Part shown: piece after piece, positions 37,316-48,131 of the stretch | Numbering within the stretch: position 1 is the first letter of the stretch | Layout: each line of letters opens with the position of its first letter | NCBI GenBank assembly: GCA_032622095.1 | Contig: CP136069.1 | Coordinates: 158,713,043-158,777,042 of the forward strand | DNA: 64,000 nt | Source of the DNA: Siphonodentalium dalli | Taxonomy: Eukaryota > Mollusca > Scaphopoda > Gadilida > Siphonodentaliidae | Reading direction: 5' to 3' | The notes under the pieces: generated by a model | What the model saw: only the letters and a program-made list of their open reading frames with translations | Told to the model about the DNA's origin: nothing | Databases searched by the model: none | Program-made: the position numbers and the translations under genes

Positions 37316-38000
37316 CAGGGACGTGACGACATTGTTCTCGTAGTTTTATTTTTCAACAATTTATTAATGGATAATTTGTAGTTTTTAGACCAACATTTGC
37401 ATATTTTCCTCTTTTTTTTTGGTAAACAATTTGGACTGAAATGGCAATCAGAAACTTTTGGAAACTTTCCAACCTTTGGGGGGGGGGTGTCAGGTTGGTA
37501 GCTTGATGCCAGTCTGGATGCTAGGATTTAGCAAATTCCATGATCAAATTTCAAAAATTTCTCACACCGTGCCGAACCATGGTCGATCGCGTGTGTCCCG
37601 GTCCCTCCCCAGTGGTCAGTCAGAAACTGATAATTAATTTAAGAAACAAAAATCGGGTTGGATGTGCATGGCGTTAGACCACTAGATATTAAGATATTAG
37701 GATTTTTCAGGCTCAGGTCTACACATTTTTTTGTACTGCATGGTCGGCCCAGTGGATTATATATATGCCCACCGCGGCAAGTGACAAAAAGACTACTGAT
37801 TCATTTAGAATATGCTACTATCCGAGCGGTTGTGAGGAACCAGTTGGGGAAAAGTCAAATCCCAGCGGGGGGGGGGGGGGGGGGACTACAAATGGAATTA
37901 CGCACAAACATGTGAATTTAATATGGTTCAAGGGGTGTAGTTATAAATTCTAAGGTGGGCACCCTTCCTCACGCGGATACCATTTATAGCCACGTCCCTG
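37316..38000. mobile_element. Related CAGGGACGTG element with long TSD
   Basis: Termini CAGGGACGTGACGAC and GCCACGTCCCTG. Flanking direct repeats of 13 bp match at all but one base (CAATGGGTTGAGA at 37303 and CAATGGGTCGAGA at 38001). The interior shares complement-oriented blocks with 36300-37100 and a run of 18 G at 37867-37884. Confidence 0.7.
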
Positions 38001-38013
38001 CAATGGGTCGAGA

Positions 38014-38644
38014 CTGCGTCTATAGCACCATCTACTCACTCTATTAACACATCCTGTCATTAATGCAGTGAACAAAGTTGTTAGTGAAAAGATCGGCCTT
38101 CCGTATTTATCTAAGTGCTAGAAGCCGCCTCGATAATTTGAACATAAAACCTGGGTTTAAATGACAACTTTATCCATGATATTTGCCCATGAAATCTTCA
38201 ATAAATAGATTAACGCATATAGCTGACTGGAATTTCATTGAATTCATGAACCTTTGGGTGAGAAAATCGTAGTGAAATGTTACCGGTCAATGTGACACAT
38301 CTACCCGTTCCAAATCGCTATCGCTTTATGCGCTGCATTAAAAGTACCCAACTTACCGTGACGATGTTCACCGATTTACCCGTACCCGTCGGACGGGTAT
38401 CGCAAACTCGCTAATAATGTTGGGTGACACTCATTATATTTTTCACAATTAAATACGAGAACAAGGCTTGCTCTTGGGTGTATAAACAAGCATAAGCACA
38501 AACATTAAAATCAATTTATTTATTTCAGGAGGCGGACTGTCTCCAAGCAACCGCCATGTCTCACATCGTGTGGCTAGTGTGGAATAATCCATTGACAAGT
38601 GCGGATGATGACTGCAAGTCTGCTAGGTTTCAAACACCTGTTAT
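38014..38644. other. Intergenic DNA 3' of the 38.6-kb peptide gene
   Basis: About 38377-38412 has ACCCGT repeats and ATCGCAAACTCGCT, an inverted relative of 34600-34630. No gene was recognised. Confidence 0.4.
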
Positions 38645-38902
38645 TCAGAGTTCATTAATCCCATCACACCTGTTGACGCAGCTTGGGTATTCGAACTGAC
38701 AGAGCTCACTGCATCGGTTGTCATCAACTAAGTTGTGGCCACCGTTGAGTACAGGGTCGCCTTGATAGGTCAAGTTTGGGAAACATGTCTGGTAGCAATA
38801 GTGACGCTCTGTGAAGCATTCTGTTTCGCAATTAAAATCTTCTGCGCGCGCCATTTTGAGTATAATTGTGACGAGGCAGATGCAACCAAGCAAGAATACA
38901 AT
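38645..38902 (-). CDS. Secreted 8-cysteine peptide with lost start codon
   Basis: Open exon of 85 codons plus stop. Relative to its paralogues the codon directly after the acceptor-like CTTTACAG is ATT, not ATG, so the expected initiator (38900-38902) is missing. Translation of the rest is intact: a hydrophobic segment ending KMARA, then EDFNC and the family pattern C-x3-C-x6-C-x3-C, a 23-residue loop containing GDP, then C-x3-C-x6-C-x3-C (C25, 29, 36, 40, 64, 68, 75, 79 in exon numbering). The only remaining in-frame ATG is at MARA, which would remove the signal peptide. Either the gene is inactivated, or ATG comes from an upstream exon in all copies. Closest to the 45.3-kb copy by the shared CSELCQFEY block and a similar C-terminus. 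Confidence 0.72.
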   Translation of the reverse strand: MVFLLGCICLVTIILKMARAEDFNCETECFTERHYCYQTCFPNLTYQGDPVLNGGHNLVDDNRCSELCQFEYPSCVNRCDGINEL

Positions 38903-38965
38903 CTGTAAAGGTTAAGACATGCGCAGAGTTATGGTGTCCTAGCAACAAAACCATTGGCTGAAATC
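38903..38965 (-). promoter_or_regulatory. Conserved upstream block with CCAAT box
   Basis: Shared with the 45.3, 48.1, 49.1, 52.4 and 62.9-kb genes and the 51.3-kb relic. On the minus strand it reads AGCCAATGG (NF-Y-like consensus), then GTTGCTAGGACACC and the acceptor-like AACCTTTACAG. It is either a proximal promoter or the 3' end of a 5' intron. Confidence 0.6.
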
Positions 38966-39249
38966 CATGAAATTCACATGGTCTAGTTTTGAATGCGCGT
39001 GGGTAAGTAAAGCGATGATAATGATTAACTTTCTTTATGAACACAAAACAATCATGTAAAAATACCAACAAGACAACGGTCAATTGCCACAAAACAAATT
39101 AACTGAAAACTGTATTTGCTTGCTAAAAGAAACAATTCATACTAAATCCGGCCATTTATGGGAGTATCTCCTTTTATATATACTCAACAGAATATTTGCA
39201 ACAAATGAATGAATTTGAGCCATGAATTGGTGCAAATACATAAGAAATG

Positions 39250-39387
39250 AACGGCGGTTTCAATGTGGTCATGGGATTTTGACAGCGAGAAAAATTCAGC
39301 AAACTGCATGAACCCTGAAGGGGTTCATGCGGAGTTTGCTGAATTTTTATCGCGGTCAAAACCCATGACCACGTTGAATCCGCCGTT
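39250..39387. mobile_element. Foldback element, ~66-bp arms
   Basis: Ends AACGGCGG and complement; arms share ATGGGTTTTGAC/CGCGG-type and TTCAGCAAACTGCATGAACC sequence inverted around a TGAAGG centre. The DNA just left (about 39150-39240) is a relic of the TTAA MITE type seen at 51581. Confidence 0.85.
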
Positions 39388-40499
39388 TATTATTTATATT
39401 TATATACTTAAGTTCATTATGAACTAGGATTGTCTGTCTTTCCCACTATTTATTCAACTTTAAGTGAACGCATGGAGTTCAGTTCGGAGAGTTCGAATCT
39501 TCGTTTTTCGTGTAAGAAGACCCAATAAACACATGCATACAACGAATTTACGTCGGTCGCAACACTATATATACTCACAACGCATGTCAATTGTAAATTA
39601 AAAACGGTAATTATGCAAATGAGCAAACACCATTGTTCGCGATGTTTCGAAAGTTGTGGGGTTATAAACAGAGTGTCGTCTTTATACTATAACATAGCTA
39701 TGAGGTGAGGGATCTCCGCGCGTTGTACTTCTCATGGCAATAATTGTCGAGATGTGGGTTGTGTAATCAGAGGAGATCAGTGTTATCTGCAGGGTAACAA
39801 CCATGATTATAGGCCAAAACAAATTTCTTGCCAAATCCGGACATGCTGAATATTCAAGCAGTCGTTCATGTCCGATAACCCCCGGTGATTTCCGGGTTCA
39901 TAAACCTATGATTGACATTAAAAGTGACGTCACGTTACGTTCATAGGTTTATGAACACATTGCCTCAGGGGGGTGTCTACCGTAACGCTATGGGGAAATC
40001 GGAAGCGATATTAGGTGTATGTAAATATACTCATGTGACTGGAGTCATAAATTCATTATAATTACCATGTTATTTGCATCGTTCATAGAGCACATTTTGC
40101 ACTAATTCATGACTCTGTTGAGTATATATGAGGGCGATGGTCCCACAAATGGCCGGATTTAGGATACAGACACCTTTAAGTGGTGTTATTCGTCACCAAA
40201 GTCGAGCAAGTCACCCGTTAAAGCTCAGCGCTGATATATTTCGATTTTTTTAAATATAATGATTTTTATTCGCCTCGAGTTATTGTCGGGCGAGCAAAAA
40301 CTCCAAAGGATTCTGTCTGGAAATATATAACTCACATGTGCGGGCGCCGCCGAGAGATGTCACGCTATGCCACAGTTAGCTGAGTTTAGGCAATCGGAAA
40401 TAATGAAAGGACGACGGAAATTATCGCCAACAGCCAATTGGCAGTATCTTGTGATAGTTGCTGTGCGGATGCATACATGTAAACATTCCTGATTCAGTA
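39388..40499. other. Intergenic DNA with TTAA-MITE relics
   Basis: About 40035-40183 matches the internal part of the 21095 and 51581 family and ends GGATTTAGGATACAG..CCTTTAA. About 40200-40250 resembles part of the 20029/35179 family (GTTAAAGCTCAGCGC). No gene was recognised. Confidence 0.45.
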
Positions 40500-40840
40500 G
40501 AGACCTTTCGCAAAATCTATATTACGATTATGGATAGGATACATTGTCCTAGTAAGGTTGGTAAAATTTGCGAGACTGCATATGCTCCACTCTATTCAGT
40601 TACACATATATTTGACGGAAAAAGTAATGTATGTCTGTTTCTGATCCCATGTTCTTATCCGTGTGTTAGAGCGTCTCCCAAGCAGGACCGGTGGCACATC
40701 CTTGACACATAATTAAACTGAGTGGGGTATATTTCATCTAACATATAAGAACCCCGGAGCGTAAAGATCGAAATTCTGGCCATATACTGGCCGGATATTG
40801 TCCATATCCTAATCGTAATCGTGATTTTGCGAAAGGTCTC
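40500..40840. mobile_element. TA-flanked TIR MITE (341 bp; partner 52701-53071)
   Basis: Termini are GAGACCTTTCGCAAAATC and its exact complement, with TA on each side (40498-40499 and 40841-40842). Internal order of motifs matches 52701-53071, including GATCCCATGTTCTTATCCGT. A TA duplication suggests Tc1/mariner-type mobilisation. Confidence 0.88.
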
Positions 40841-41175
40841 TAGTAATCATGTTATACACGAAGATAGAGAAGTGATAGCACAACGATTGTTGTTCAAACA
40901 ACCAAAATATTAGAGAAAAACAGTTTCAACATAAACAAATTATTCAATATTATCACGAATTTTTCTTCATTTGTCGTCTTTTTCAAAATGTCAAACAAAA
41001 GCGGATACATTTAGTTAAAAAACTTCTACCTCCGTCACCAAGCATCAACAGGGATGTTATTGGGCTGTAACATGTTGATTATCACCGCGTAACAAATAGT
41101 GGGCATTGTTACAGACGAGTAGTGAAATAATTTATTAGACTAAAATAACGAAAGTGTAGGAATTCATTCAACCTT

Positions 41176-41313
41176 TAACCATTTTATGACGTGAGCTGCG
41201 CTGGCTCAGCATTAAATATTTTGCGTTATAGGCCTATATAATTTATTATACATGTGTTTATTATTAACGTAATTCAGCGGAACCATAAGTTGAATGACTT
41301 GTTTCGAAATAAA

Positions 41314-41361
<48 letters not shown>

Positions 41362-41412
41362 AGACCACGTGCCAGTGCGTTATTTTATATACGCGAGTCT
41401 CCCATAGGGAGA
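41176..41412. mobile_element. Decayed twin-palindrome TTAA element with (GAT)n
   Basis: Begins TTAACCATTTTATGACG like the left end of 61986. After intervening DNA and a (GAT)n run (41313-41360), CCAGTGCGTTATTTTATATA and GAGTCTCCCATAGGGAG match half of the palindrome unit. The right end is not identifiable. Confidence 0.55.
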
Positions 41413-42612
41413 ATTAATTATCCCGTTCAGTTACAAACGAATATATTAGAATGGTTTAGAATTCATATGGAGGAATATTCAGGAAATATAAGCAGACGAC
41501 AGATTATACAAATACAGACGGATTCGTATTAATTGGTGTAAAATGTTCAGACAATAAGCCCAACATACCGTTTGTGAACTTGTTATCTGAACATTGCCTA
41601 AGGGAACTGTCCATCAACGAATATTTGGTCAAGAAAAAAAATTATATCTGCGAAAAAGGTCAATATTATTTTAACGAAAATGAATAAAGGGAAGAATAAT
41701 ATAATCTAGAGGCATTTCTGTTAAGCTCTCGGGTTAATTTATCGCGCTGTAAAACTTCAGATTTCGAAACAATTTTAAGAAGTATAAACATCATGTGTGC
41801 AATGAGCTATTCGTCAAATAGTAGAATACGTGATCCTGAGCTCGCATTAAGTTCTTTCCAAGTCTGTCAATCAAATAATTATTAGCAGATATATTTTACC
41901 AGCGATCTTTTGGTGGTTTAAATCCCGACACCATCGATTCTCATGCTAATTCGTGCATACTTTCAATCATTCTATACGTGTACAATGCATAATTACAACT
42001 CTTTCGTTTTCATTGAAACTGAATGTGGGCATTTGATTGGCCGAGAAGCTAGTACTGTGCGACATGGTCTATTGGTGCCTATATGTTTCAGTGAACAAGT
42101 CACATCGCGTAGTGATACTTAAAATGGGTGAATCTAACCGTCGCCCCACATGACGTCACGGATGGCGCGGAACGAGCGTTCCGGTGGAATCTTGGTGAAA
42201 AAAACAAAACGAAAACTCAATTCTAGACACATTTGACAAATTAGTTGATGATTATATTGTTTATTTTCCTTGCGGAAACTTTACATTATTTCTGCCATTT
42301 CAGTTCAGCGGTGTTCATGTTTTTGTAATGCTCGGCACAACGCTTAAATTTCGTGCCGCGTTTTTCATTTGCTCAATTTTTGGAAAAGCGTCGATGACAA
42401 CGTATAGTTACTGTGAACCCAAAAGAATTAGACTGATCAACTGGGTGGTGAACATGGATAATTTTATTAGGAATAAATAAAATGTGTTACCTGATTACAA
42501 CCCTATTAATTTTTGTTACATCGGGGTGGGGTAATAATTTTACCATAGATCACTTACCAGTCACGGATCATCGCTATACTCTGTGTATTGGTAATTATAA
42601 GCGAGATCACTG
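41413..42612. other. Unassigned intergenic DNA
   Basis: About 41575-41630 (CTTGTTATCTGAACATTGCC) resembles 12285-12330 and the tandem repeat at 61487, so a decayed shared repeat is likely. No gene was recognised. Confidence 0.4.
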
Positions 42613-42838
42613 AATCGCGGCCGTATTGGATTCATCCAGCTCCGATCCGTGGTTTCATAGATTCATCCAGCCCGGTTCCGTGGTTTTAGTGCTACAGGTC
42701 AAAATTCTGGAGTAGCATCTCCATATATGGAAGTCTTGAATAATTCATGACTTCCATATATGGAATGCTACTCCATAACTTTGACCTGTAGCATTAACAC
42801 CACGGAACCGGGCCTGGTGGATCCAATATGGCCGCGAG
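42613..42838. mobile_element. Foldback element with an arm-internal duplication
   Basis: Arms end TCGCGGCC and share CGGTTCCGTGGT, GCTACAGGTCAAA and CCATATATGGAAGTC in inverted orientation. The left arm alone carries a ~31-bp tandem duplication (GATTCATCCAG…CCGTGGTTT twice). Confidence 0.85.
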
Positions 42839-43757
42839 TTAGTGACAGGACAGATGTCTTCACGTTATTTTAAACGTAAAGAAGAAGTATTTTGTTGATC
42901 GTGGATAGTTTATTGCAGACAATTGAAGTTGAGGTGTATATATTTTCTGAAAGTTCGCTTGTTCATTGCCAATTTCGGCCAATTGATCTTCGGCCCATCA
43001 AACAGATTCGGCGATAGATAGATAGGTAGATAACTATTTTTATTTGATAGCATCTGGCATATACAATTAATGATAAGAGTTACGATAGCTTGATTTACAT
43101 TAAAACATTATAAATGACTTTATATTTTTGAAAAGTTGTATATCACTTGAACCCCCCCCCCCCCCCCCCCCCCCCCCACACTGAGATTAAGAGATGGGTT
43201 AGCTTGGTATACACATACTGACCACATGTGTTTCCCGTATACTTAATAAAGGGTGACATGATGATATCCATGTACGAGGGCGGATATATACATATACATT
43301 AGGAATATGAATTTGTAAAACCAGAATGTATTTGTAAGGGGCAGTGACTGAAAAAGCCAAAGTTGACGCTTACATGTTGTTAAACACTTCAGAGCTTTAT
43401 AGAATCATAAAATAAGTTGAGATTGGTCTATTATGCGATCAGGTTGCATCGGGAGGAATGCACAAACAACCATCCGATATCCGCTTATTTCCATTGTGGT
43501 CCCTCTGTGTAACCTGTTCACATGAGAGACAACCCCTGCAAGACATTGTACAACTCTGATAGAGTGAAATCGTACGATTAAAAACAGTTATTTATTAAAT
43601 TAAGGATATTAATAATATTTATAAATATTCTCTCCCGCTTTTTTTATTCGCATACACATCTCATCATTAACTTCCTTATCTCATTCTTTAATGTTTACTG
43701 TACGAATGAAATTTTTGGGGCACTGGAAATCTGTCTCCCCCCTCCCCCCAAAGGACC
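42839..43757. other. Intergenic DNA with a (C)26 tract
   Basis: A homopolymer of 26 C lies at 43152-43177. A (TAGA)n-like tract lies near 43014-43030. No gene was recognised. Confidence 0.6.
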
Positions 43758-43990
43758 CTATACAGATGGCGAGTGATATTCGAAGAGTCCAGATCTAAAC
43801 TTATTAGGCGAATAGTCACTAGCAGGTGTGAACCTGAGAGAAATGTAGGAAGGTGCTGTTTTGTCATATACCTTTTTCATAAGGGATATCTGTCGGAAAT
43901 CAACCCTTTGTTCTACTGGAAGCATCTTAGCTTTATAGAGTTCATCAAATCCAACAACCTTGCCTTTGTATAAATTTAGCATATTAAACT
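43758..43990 (-). pseudogene. LINE ORF2 C-terminal fragment (second family)
   Basis: On the minus strand the last ~75 codons of an open frame read LPVEQRVDFRQISLMKKVYD and TAPSYISLRFTPAS. This matches the usual C-terminal 'LP...R........ Y K .. ..P.YL...F' pattern of APE-class LINE ORF2 proteins. It differs from the C-termini at 3.4 and 11.8 kb, so it is probably another family. No RT domain remains. Confidence 0.65.
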
Positions 43991-45268
43991 TAATTGACGA
44001 ATTTTGAACAGTTCTTTTGTTATTTTTTGTCGGAGCGGAATACCAAAAGTTAGAAGCATGGTAAAAAATGACACTGAATGAGATATTACAAGAAGTCTTC
44101 GTTTTCCAACTGAAAATCCTGTTTTGATAATTTATTTTCTGAGATGGATTATTTAGTAGATACATGATTATGTAGTTGAAAACTAAAGTTTGTATCGTTG
44201 TAATTATTGACCACCAACGACAAGTTCGCGGAATTATACAGTATGCTGTTCGTCTACTGATACATATATATACGCTCATATATAGGTCAATCGAAAAACG
44301 CCGTTGATGGCATATATAGATGTCGTTTTGCTTTGCGTTCCACGGAGTATGGGTTCATGTTGGTCTGATAAGTTTGTATGGAGCGCGAAAGCATTCCGAC
44401 ATAAAATTGTCAGACCAGTTTTCCTCCATTACCCATAGGACGCAACAAAATCAACATCCATCACTTACATCTATACTAAACTTGCAGATTAAAGAGCAGT
44501 TAGCCTCAATTGTGATCGATATTGTGGTATCATGTTGGTAGCTGCGTCCATAGAATATGAAGACAAGTTTGGGGCCTGCGTGCGACGTCACAGTCATGGT
44601 GTGATTTCAACCAAACGACGTCCTCCATTTAAGTTACAAGGCGCGAATGCATGTAAATATTATTAAATGCACTGTTTTCAAAAACTTTTTGGTCAAATCA
44701 TTACACAAAAATGTGTATGTCACATGTATGCATACTGTCCGTATAAGGATGTTCTCCCAATTAAAGTTATCATATCTTATCTGATATACTGAAAATGTGA
44801 TTTGCGCAGCGATTTTGGACTGAAATTTATCCATGAATCTAACAGTGTCTCTCATTGTGTGTGACACTTACAATAATTTTCACAATTAAAGACGAGAACA
44901 ACGTTTCTTATTTTCTTACACCAGCCTAAACACAGACTGTAAAATCATACATTATAACTGCGGATGACCACTGCCAGTCTGCAACGTTCCACATATCCAT
45001 CCGCTATATATTCAGATGTTTATTACGCCTTTCGTCGTATTTGACATAACAGGCGATTCAATTTCAAACAGTGTACATAATACATAATATAAATGTGAGG
45101 TGACATAATATACATACACAATACACACAATATAGGTTGGAGTTATTAGTGTACTACATGTACTTGGTATATTGATTGAGGGTATAGCTATCAGATGTGG
45201 TGTTTAAAGTAAGTGGGTCGGGGTGTTGTGGGAGTCAACTGTCTTTTAACACGACTATTTTACATTTT
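43991..45268. other. Intergenic DNA 3' of the 45.3-kb gene
   Basis: A loose inverted pair (TTGGTCTGA and complement) is visible near 44330-44450. No gene was recognised. Confidence 0.35.
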
Positions 45269-45526
45269 TCAGAGTGCATTAATCCAGTCGCATCTTTGGT
45301 CACAGCTTCGGTACTCGAACTGGCAGAGTTCACTGCATCTGTTGTCATCAAATCTGTTGTTTGTACCATTGTATACAGGGTCGCCGTGATAGATCGCATT
45401 TGGGAAACATGTCTGGTAGCAGAAATGACGCTCTTTGAAGCATCCTGTTTCGCAGTGAAAATCTTCTGCGCGCGCCATTTTCAATATCATTGTGATGATG
45501 AAGATGAAACCAAGCAAGAATGCCAT
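45269..45526 (-). CDS. Secreted 8-cysteine peptide (reference copy)
   Basis: Complete 85-residue reading frame. ATG (45524-45526) follows directly on the acceptor-like AACCTTTACAG. Residues 1-20 are a hydrophobic signal peptide ending ARA, so the mature peptide should start EDFHC. Cysteines are at 25, 29, 36, 40, 64, 68, 75 and 79: two C-x3-C-x6-C-x3-C units joined by a 23-residue loop with YHGDP. The C-terminus is CDWINAL. Inferred to be secreted and disulfide-rich. The biochemical role is unknown; antimicrobial, venom-like, egg/sperm-coat and signalling roles are all possible and none is shown by the sequence. ATG, signal, all cysteines and the upstream CCAAT block are intact, so it is the best candidate for an active gene. 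On the opposite strand a ~110-codon open frame is only a shadow. Confidence 0.85.
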   Translation of the reverse strand: MAFLLGFIFIITMILKMARAEDFHCETGCFKERHFCYQTCFPNAIYHGDPVYNGTNNRFDDNRCSELCQFEYRSCDQRCDWINAL

Positions 45527-45592
45527 CTGTAAAGGTTAAGATATGCGTCGCGTTATGGTGTCCTAGCAACAAAACCATTGGCTGAAATCACC
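45527..45592 (-). promoter_or_regulatory. Conserved upstream block with CCAAT box
   Basis: Contains AGCCAATGG on the minus strand about 50 bp before ATG, then TTGCTAGGACACC and TTAACCTTTACAG. A TATATATA lies further upstream (about 45640-45647). Whether transcription starts here or the block is the end of an intron is unresolved. Confidence 0.6.
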
Positions 45593-46904
45593 GCAATTCA
45601 AATATGATATGTACATGTATGGCATGATTACGAGTTGGTATATATAGAAGCCGACTATAGCAACTAAACATTATAACATGCTGAAGTTAATCACTTGGCT
45701 GTTAAATGACGTTATGCCGTCGTGTGCTGGGCTGTTGACGTTAAAAATATTGCCATTTTCCAGGGGAAAAAATATAACGTTAATATCACAAAAAAACATA
45801 TAACTGACTCAGTTGAAAGGCTATTATCGTTCACAATCTTTGACCATCATACACTGTTTGAAACTTCGAGACACAGTTATTCCGATGCACCAATCTCTGA
45901 GTTCCAGTTATGATCAATGACCTACTGCTAGTGTGCTGAAGTAGGTCCATAGTACCTACGGACCATATAGCACACGACGAGCACTTTTACGTCCGTAATA
46001 GTTACGGACGTCATAGCAGCGAAGAGGTTAACATTCAACATATCTAATGCATAAACATTCATTGCAACATATAGTTTCCTCATAATTTATTTTTAAACCC
46101 TCAGGCATGTAACATAAATCAAACACAAATGAATAATAATGTTTACAAAGCGGATCGGAGCATAAGTTCCGAAACGCATATAATATGTATACAGCGGATG
46201 CGTGCATACTTAACAACTCAGTCTTAATTGTTAAAACTAGACCAATGTTTCATTACCACCAACACTCAGTTTATAGAATCCGGTACCAAAATTGATTTAA
46301 GAGATTAAAGGGGAATCCCCAGCTTGTGATAGCTCATTAATATGCATATAACCAAATAAGACACTGTTTTGATTGACGTGCGATAATGCCCACATGTGTT
46401 AATAACTTTTCCTGTAACCGGTAGGCGGAATAGCTTAAATGTCTTTTCTGTGGATAAATTAGTTTCGTATAATATTCGCTTGTTCTGGTTTCAGTGAATC
46501 AATGCCTATGTTCTGCAAAATATTCTTAATTTCAACGTCGAGAATTTCGATTTTGCCAAGATCAACCATGGTCGTACGGCATAGCTTTCTCCATCAATTC
46601 CGCTTTCCGTTATACTTAATTTTAGCAACATTGCATGGGCGCGTGGCTTGTGTGAATAAGTGACACAGTGTGAATAATTCTTGGTTTTGCAGGAAACTGT
46701 TGATTGGTCAAGCAATGAATTCTTCGACGCGCAAGCGATTCCTCCCGTTTGAATAATTTATTCCATGGGAGTCCCTATATATATATATAGACCGTAAGTT
46801 AGTTGAAATAAAATATTGGTCTAAAAGATTGCATGGTAACAACATTGTGGCCAACGAGCACACCCATATACACTTCATTGTTATATAACCATAAGTAATG
46901 GTTA
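45593..46904. other. Intergenic DNA
   Basis: ACGTCCGTAATAGTTACGGACGT, a 23-bp palindrome in the form (11)-1-(11), lies at about 45991-46013. About 46025-46065 shares ATGCATAAA.ATTCATTGC with the flanks of the 49.1 and 52.4-kb genes. No gene was recognised. Confidence 0.4.
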
Positions 46905-46985
46905 GAGCACAAGAATTGTTCTTTACCAGAATCAATCGAGTCGAAGACGAGATTTATTCTGGTAAAGAACAATTTGCGTGCTCTG
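46905..46985. mobile_element. Short foldback repeat, ~30-bp arms
   Basis: AATTGTTCTTTACCAGAAT and its complement flank ~20 bp, with outer AGAGCAC/GTGCTCT. Confidence 0.8.
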
Positions 46986-47371
46986 ACCGACTTAGAGCAC
47001 AATTGATCCCACATAATGCAATAAACTGGAAATGTGCCGTGCGCTTGTCACAATTGGACACAATAGCCGGTTAGCCACGCACAAAAACGTGATTAACATG
47101 AACTGATCGCCGTTGAATGCGAATAGATATGTCAGAAACAACACGGACTGGTCCCACTTGGAAGCGCCCGTGCGATTTGTCTGTTATGAGTTGCGGATGC
47201 CTAACAATGGGATAATCATTGAACTATTCCTTCGCCAGCCTTGGGAATTGGTGTTCTTTGCCAAAAATCAGGGAACGATTGCAATAATGAGATTGTGCTC
47301 TAAATGCTGACATCGGTTAGGTTGGTCCGTGCCTGGACTTTGAAGATGGACCTTTTCGCCAACGAAAGACA

Positions 47372-47586
47372 GTAATGCCCTAATTAATCGACTGCTTAAC
47401 CACATCAGAATTATGGGTAACTTTTCAGGATTTAGTCGGAAATATGGCTTGTTGCCATTCATCGGAAAGCTCTCCCCGAGAGCTTTCCGGTGAATGGCAA
47501 CAAGCCATATTTCCGACTAAATCCTGAAAAGTTGCTTGTTGCCATTCATCGGAAAGCTGTGGTTAAGCAGTCGATTAATTAGGGCA
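47372..47586. mobile_element. Second copy of the 19.4-kb palindrome, right arm rearranged
   Basis: The left arm matches 19401-19503 with a few changes and the centre is CTCTCCCCGAGAG. In the right arm the expected ACCCATAATTCTG-type segment is replaced by a ~25-bp piece (GCTTGTTGCCATTCATCGG…) in left-arm orientation. The flank left of it (47320-47371) is homologous to 48655-48715, so it inserted in an older copy of the gene-flanking block. Confidence 0.85.
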
Positions 47587-48131
47587 GTATCTAATCTCTA
47601 TTGACAGTGACAATGCCGGCATATCACGTGTGCTATGGACATAACGCGTCAGCGCTGAAAATAATTTTCGCATTTTGGGCAATACATTTTTTGTCTGTAG
47701 ACCAAGTTTGTAGACACCTTGCTGCATGGGTAACTAAAGGGGTGACACTATTAATTAGATATTTATCAACACAAAATAATGCAGCAAAAATTCCAATAAC
47801 CAAATATTAAAAACAAAATTAACCGATTGATATAAATGCCAACAATATACTGCTTGAAATGAATTATATGCGAAGAGTCGCTGCATGTATGTTCAATGTA
47901 TACTTAATAGAAAATAAAACATATGTAGTATGGACAGATTTTCTTCAAAGTTGACGCTTAATTTCTCGATGTGTTCAAACTTTGAAGCAATACGCGTGTC
48001 AATTTACAACTTCACAATACGAGAGTGTGTTTCTCCAGTCTTGACTAAGCTTTTTTGTATTGATGGAGGCTGTGATGACTGCAAAGTTTTCCGACGTACA
48101 TGGTTTTACATATTCCATTACAATAAGGCCA
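47587..48131. other. 3' flank of the 48.1-kb gene
   Basis: Weakly similar to the 3' flanks of the 49.1- and 52.4-kb genes (for example ATTTTCTTC, GCATGTATGTTCA and GTACACTTAAATA-type motifs in the same order), so it is part of the old duplication unit. No separate gene. Confidence 0.45.

Noticed and set aside
41313-41360. Poly-aspartate open frame
   Set aside because: A (GAT)n microsatellite inside a decayed MITE.
43758-44279. A 173-codon host gene
   Set aside because: Only its last ~75 codons are protein-like and they match LINE C-termini; the rest is chance extension.
45197-45532. Open frames of 103-111 codons on the + strand across the 45.3, 48.1, 49.1 and 52.4-kb genes
   Set aside because: They lie exactly antisense to the cysteine-peptide exons and lack a signal or domain; the minus-strand frame alone keeps the cysteine pattern.
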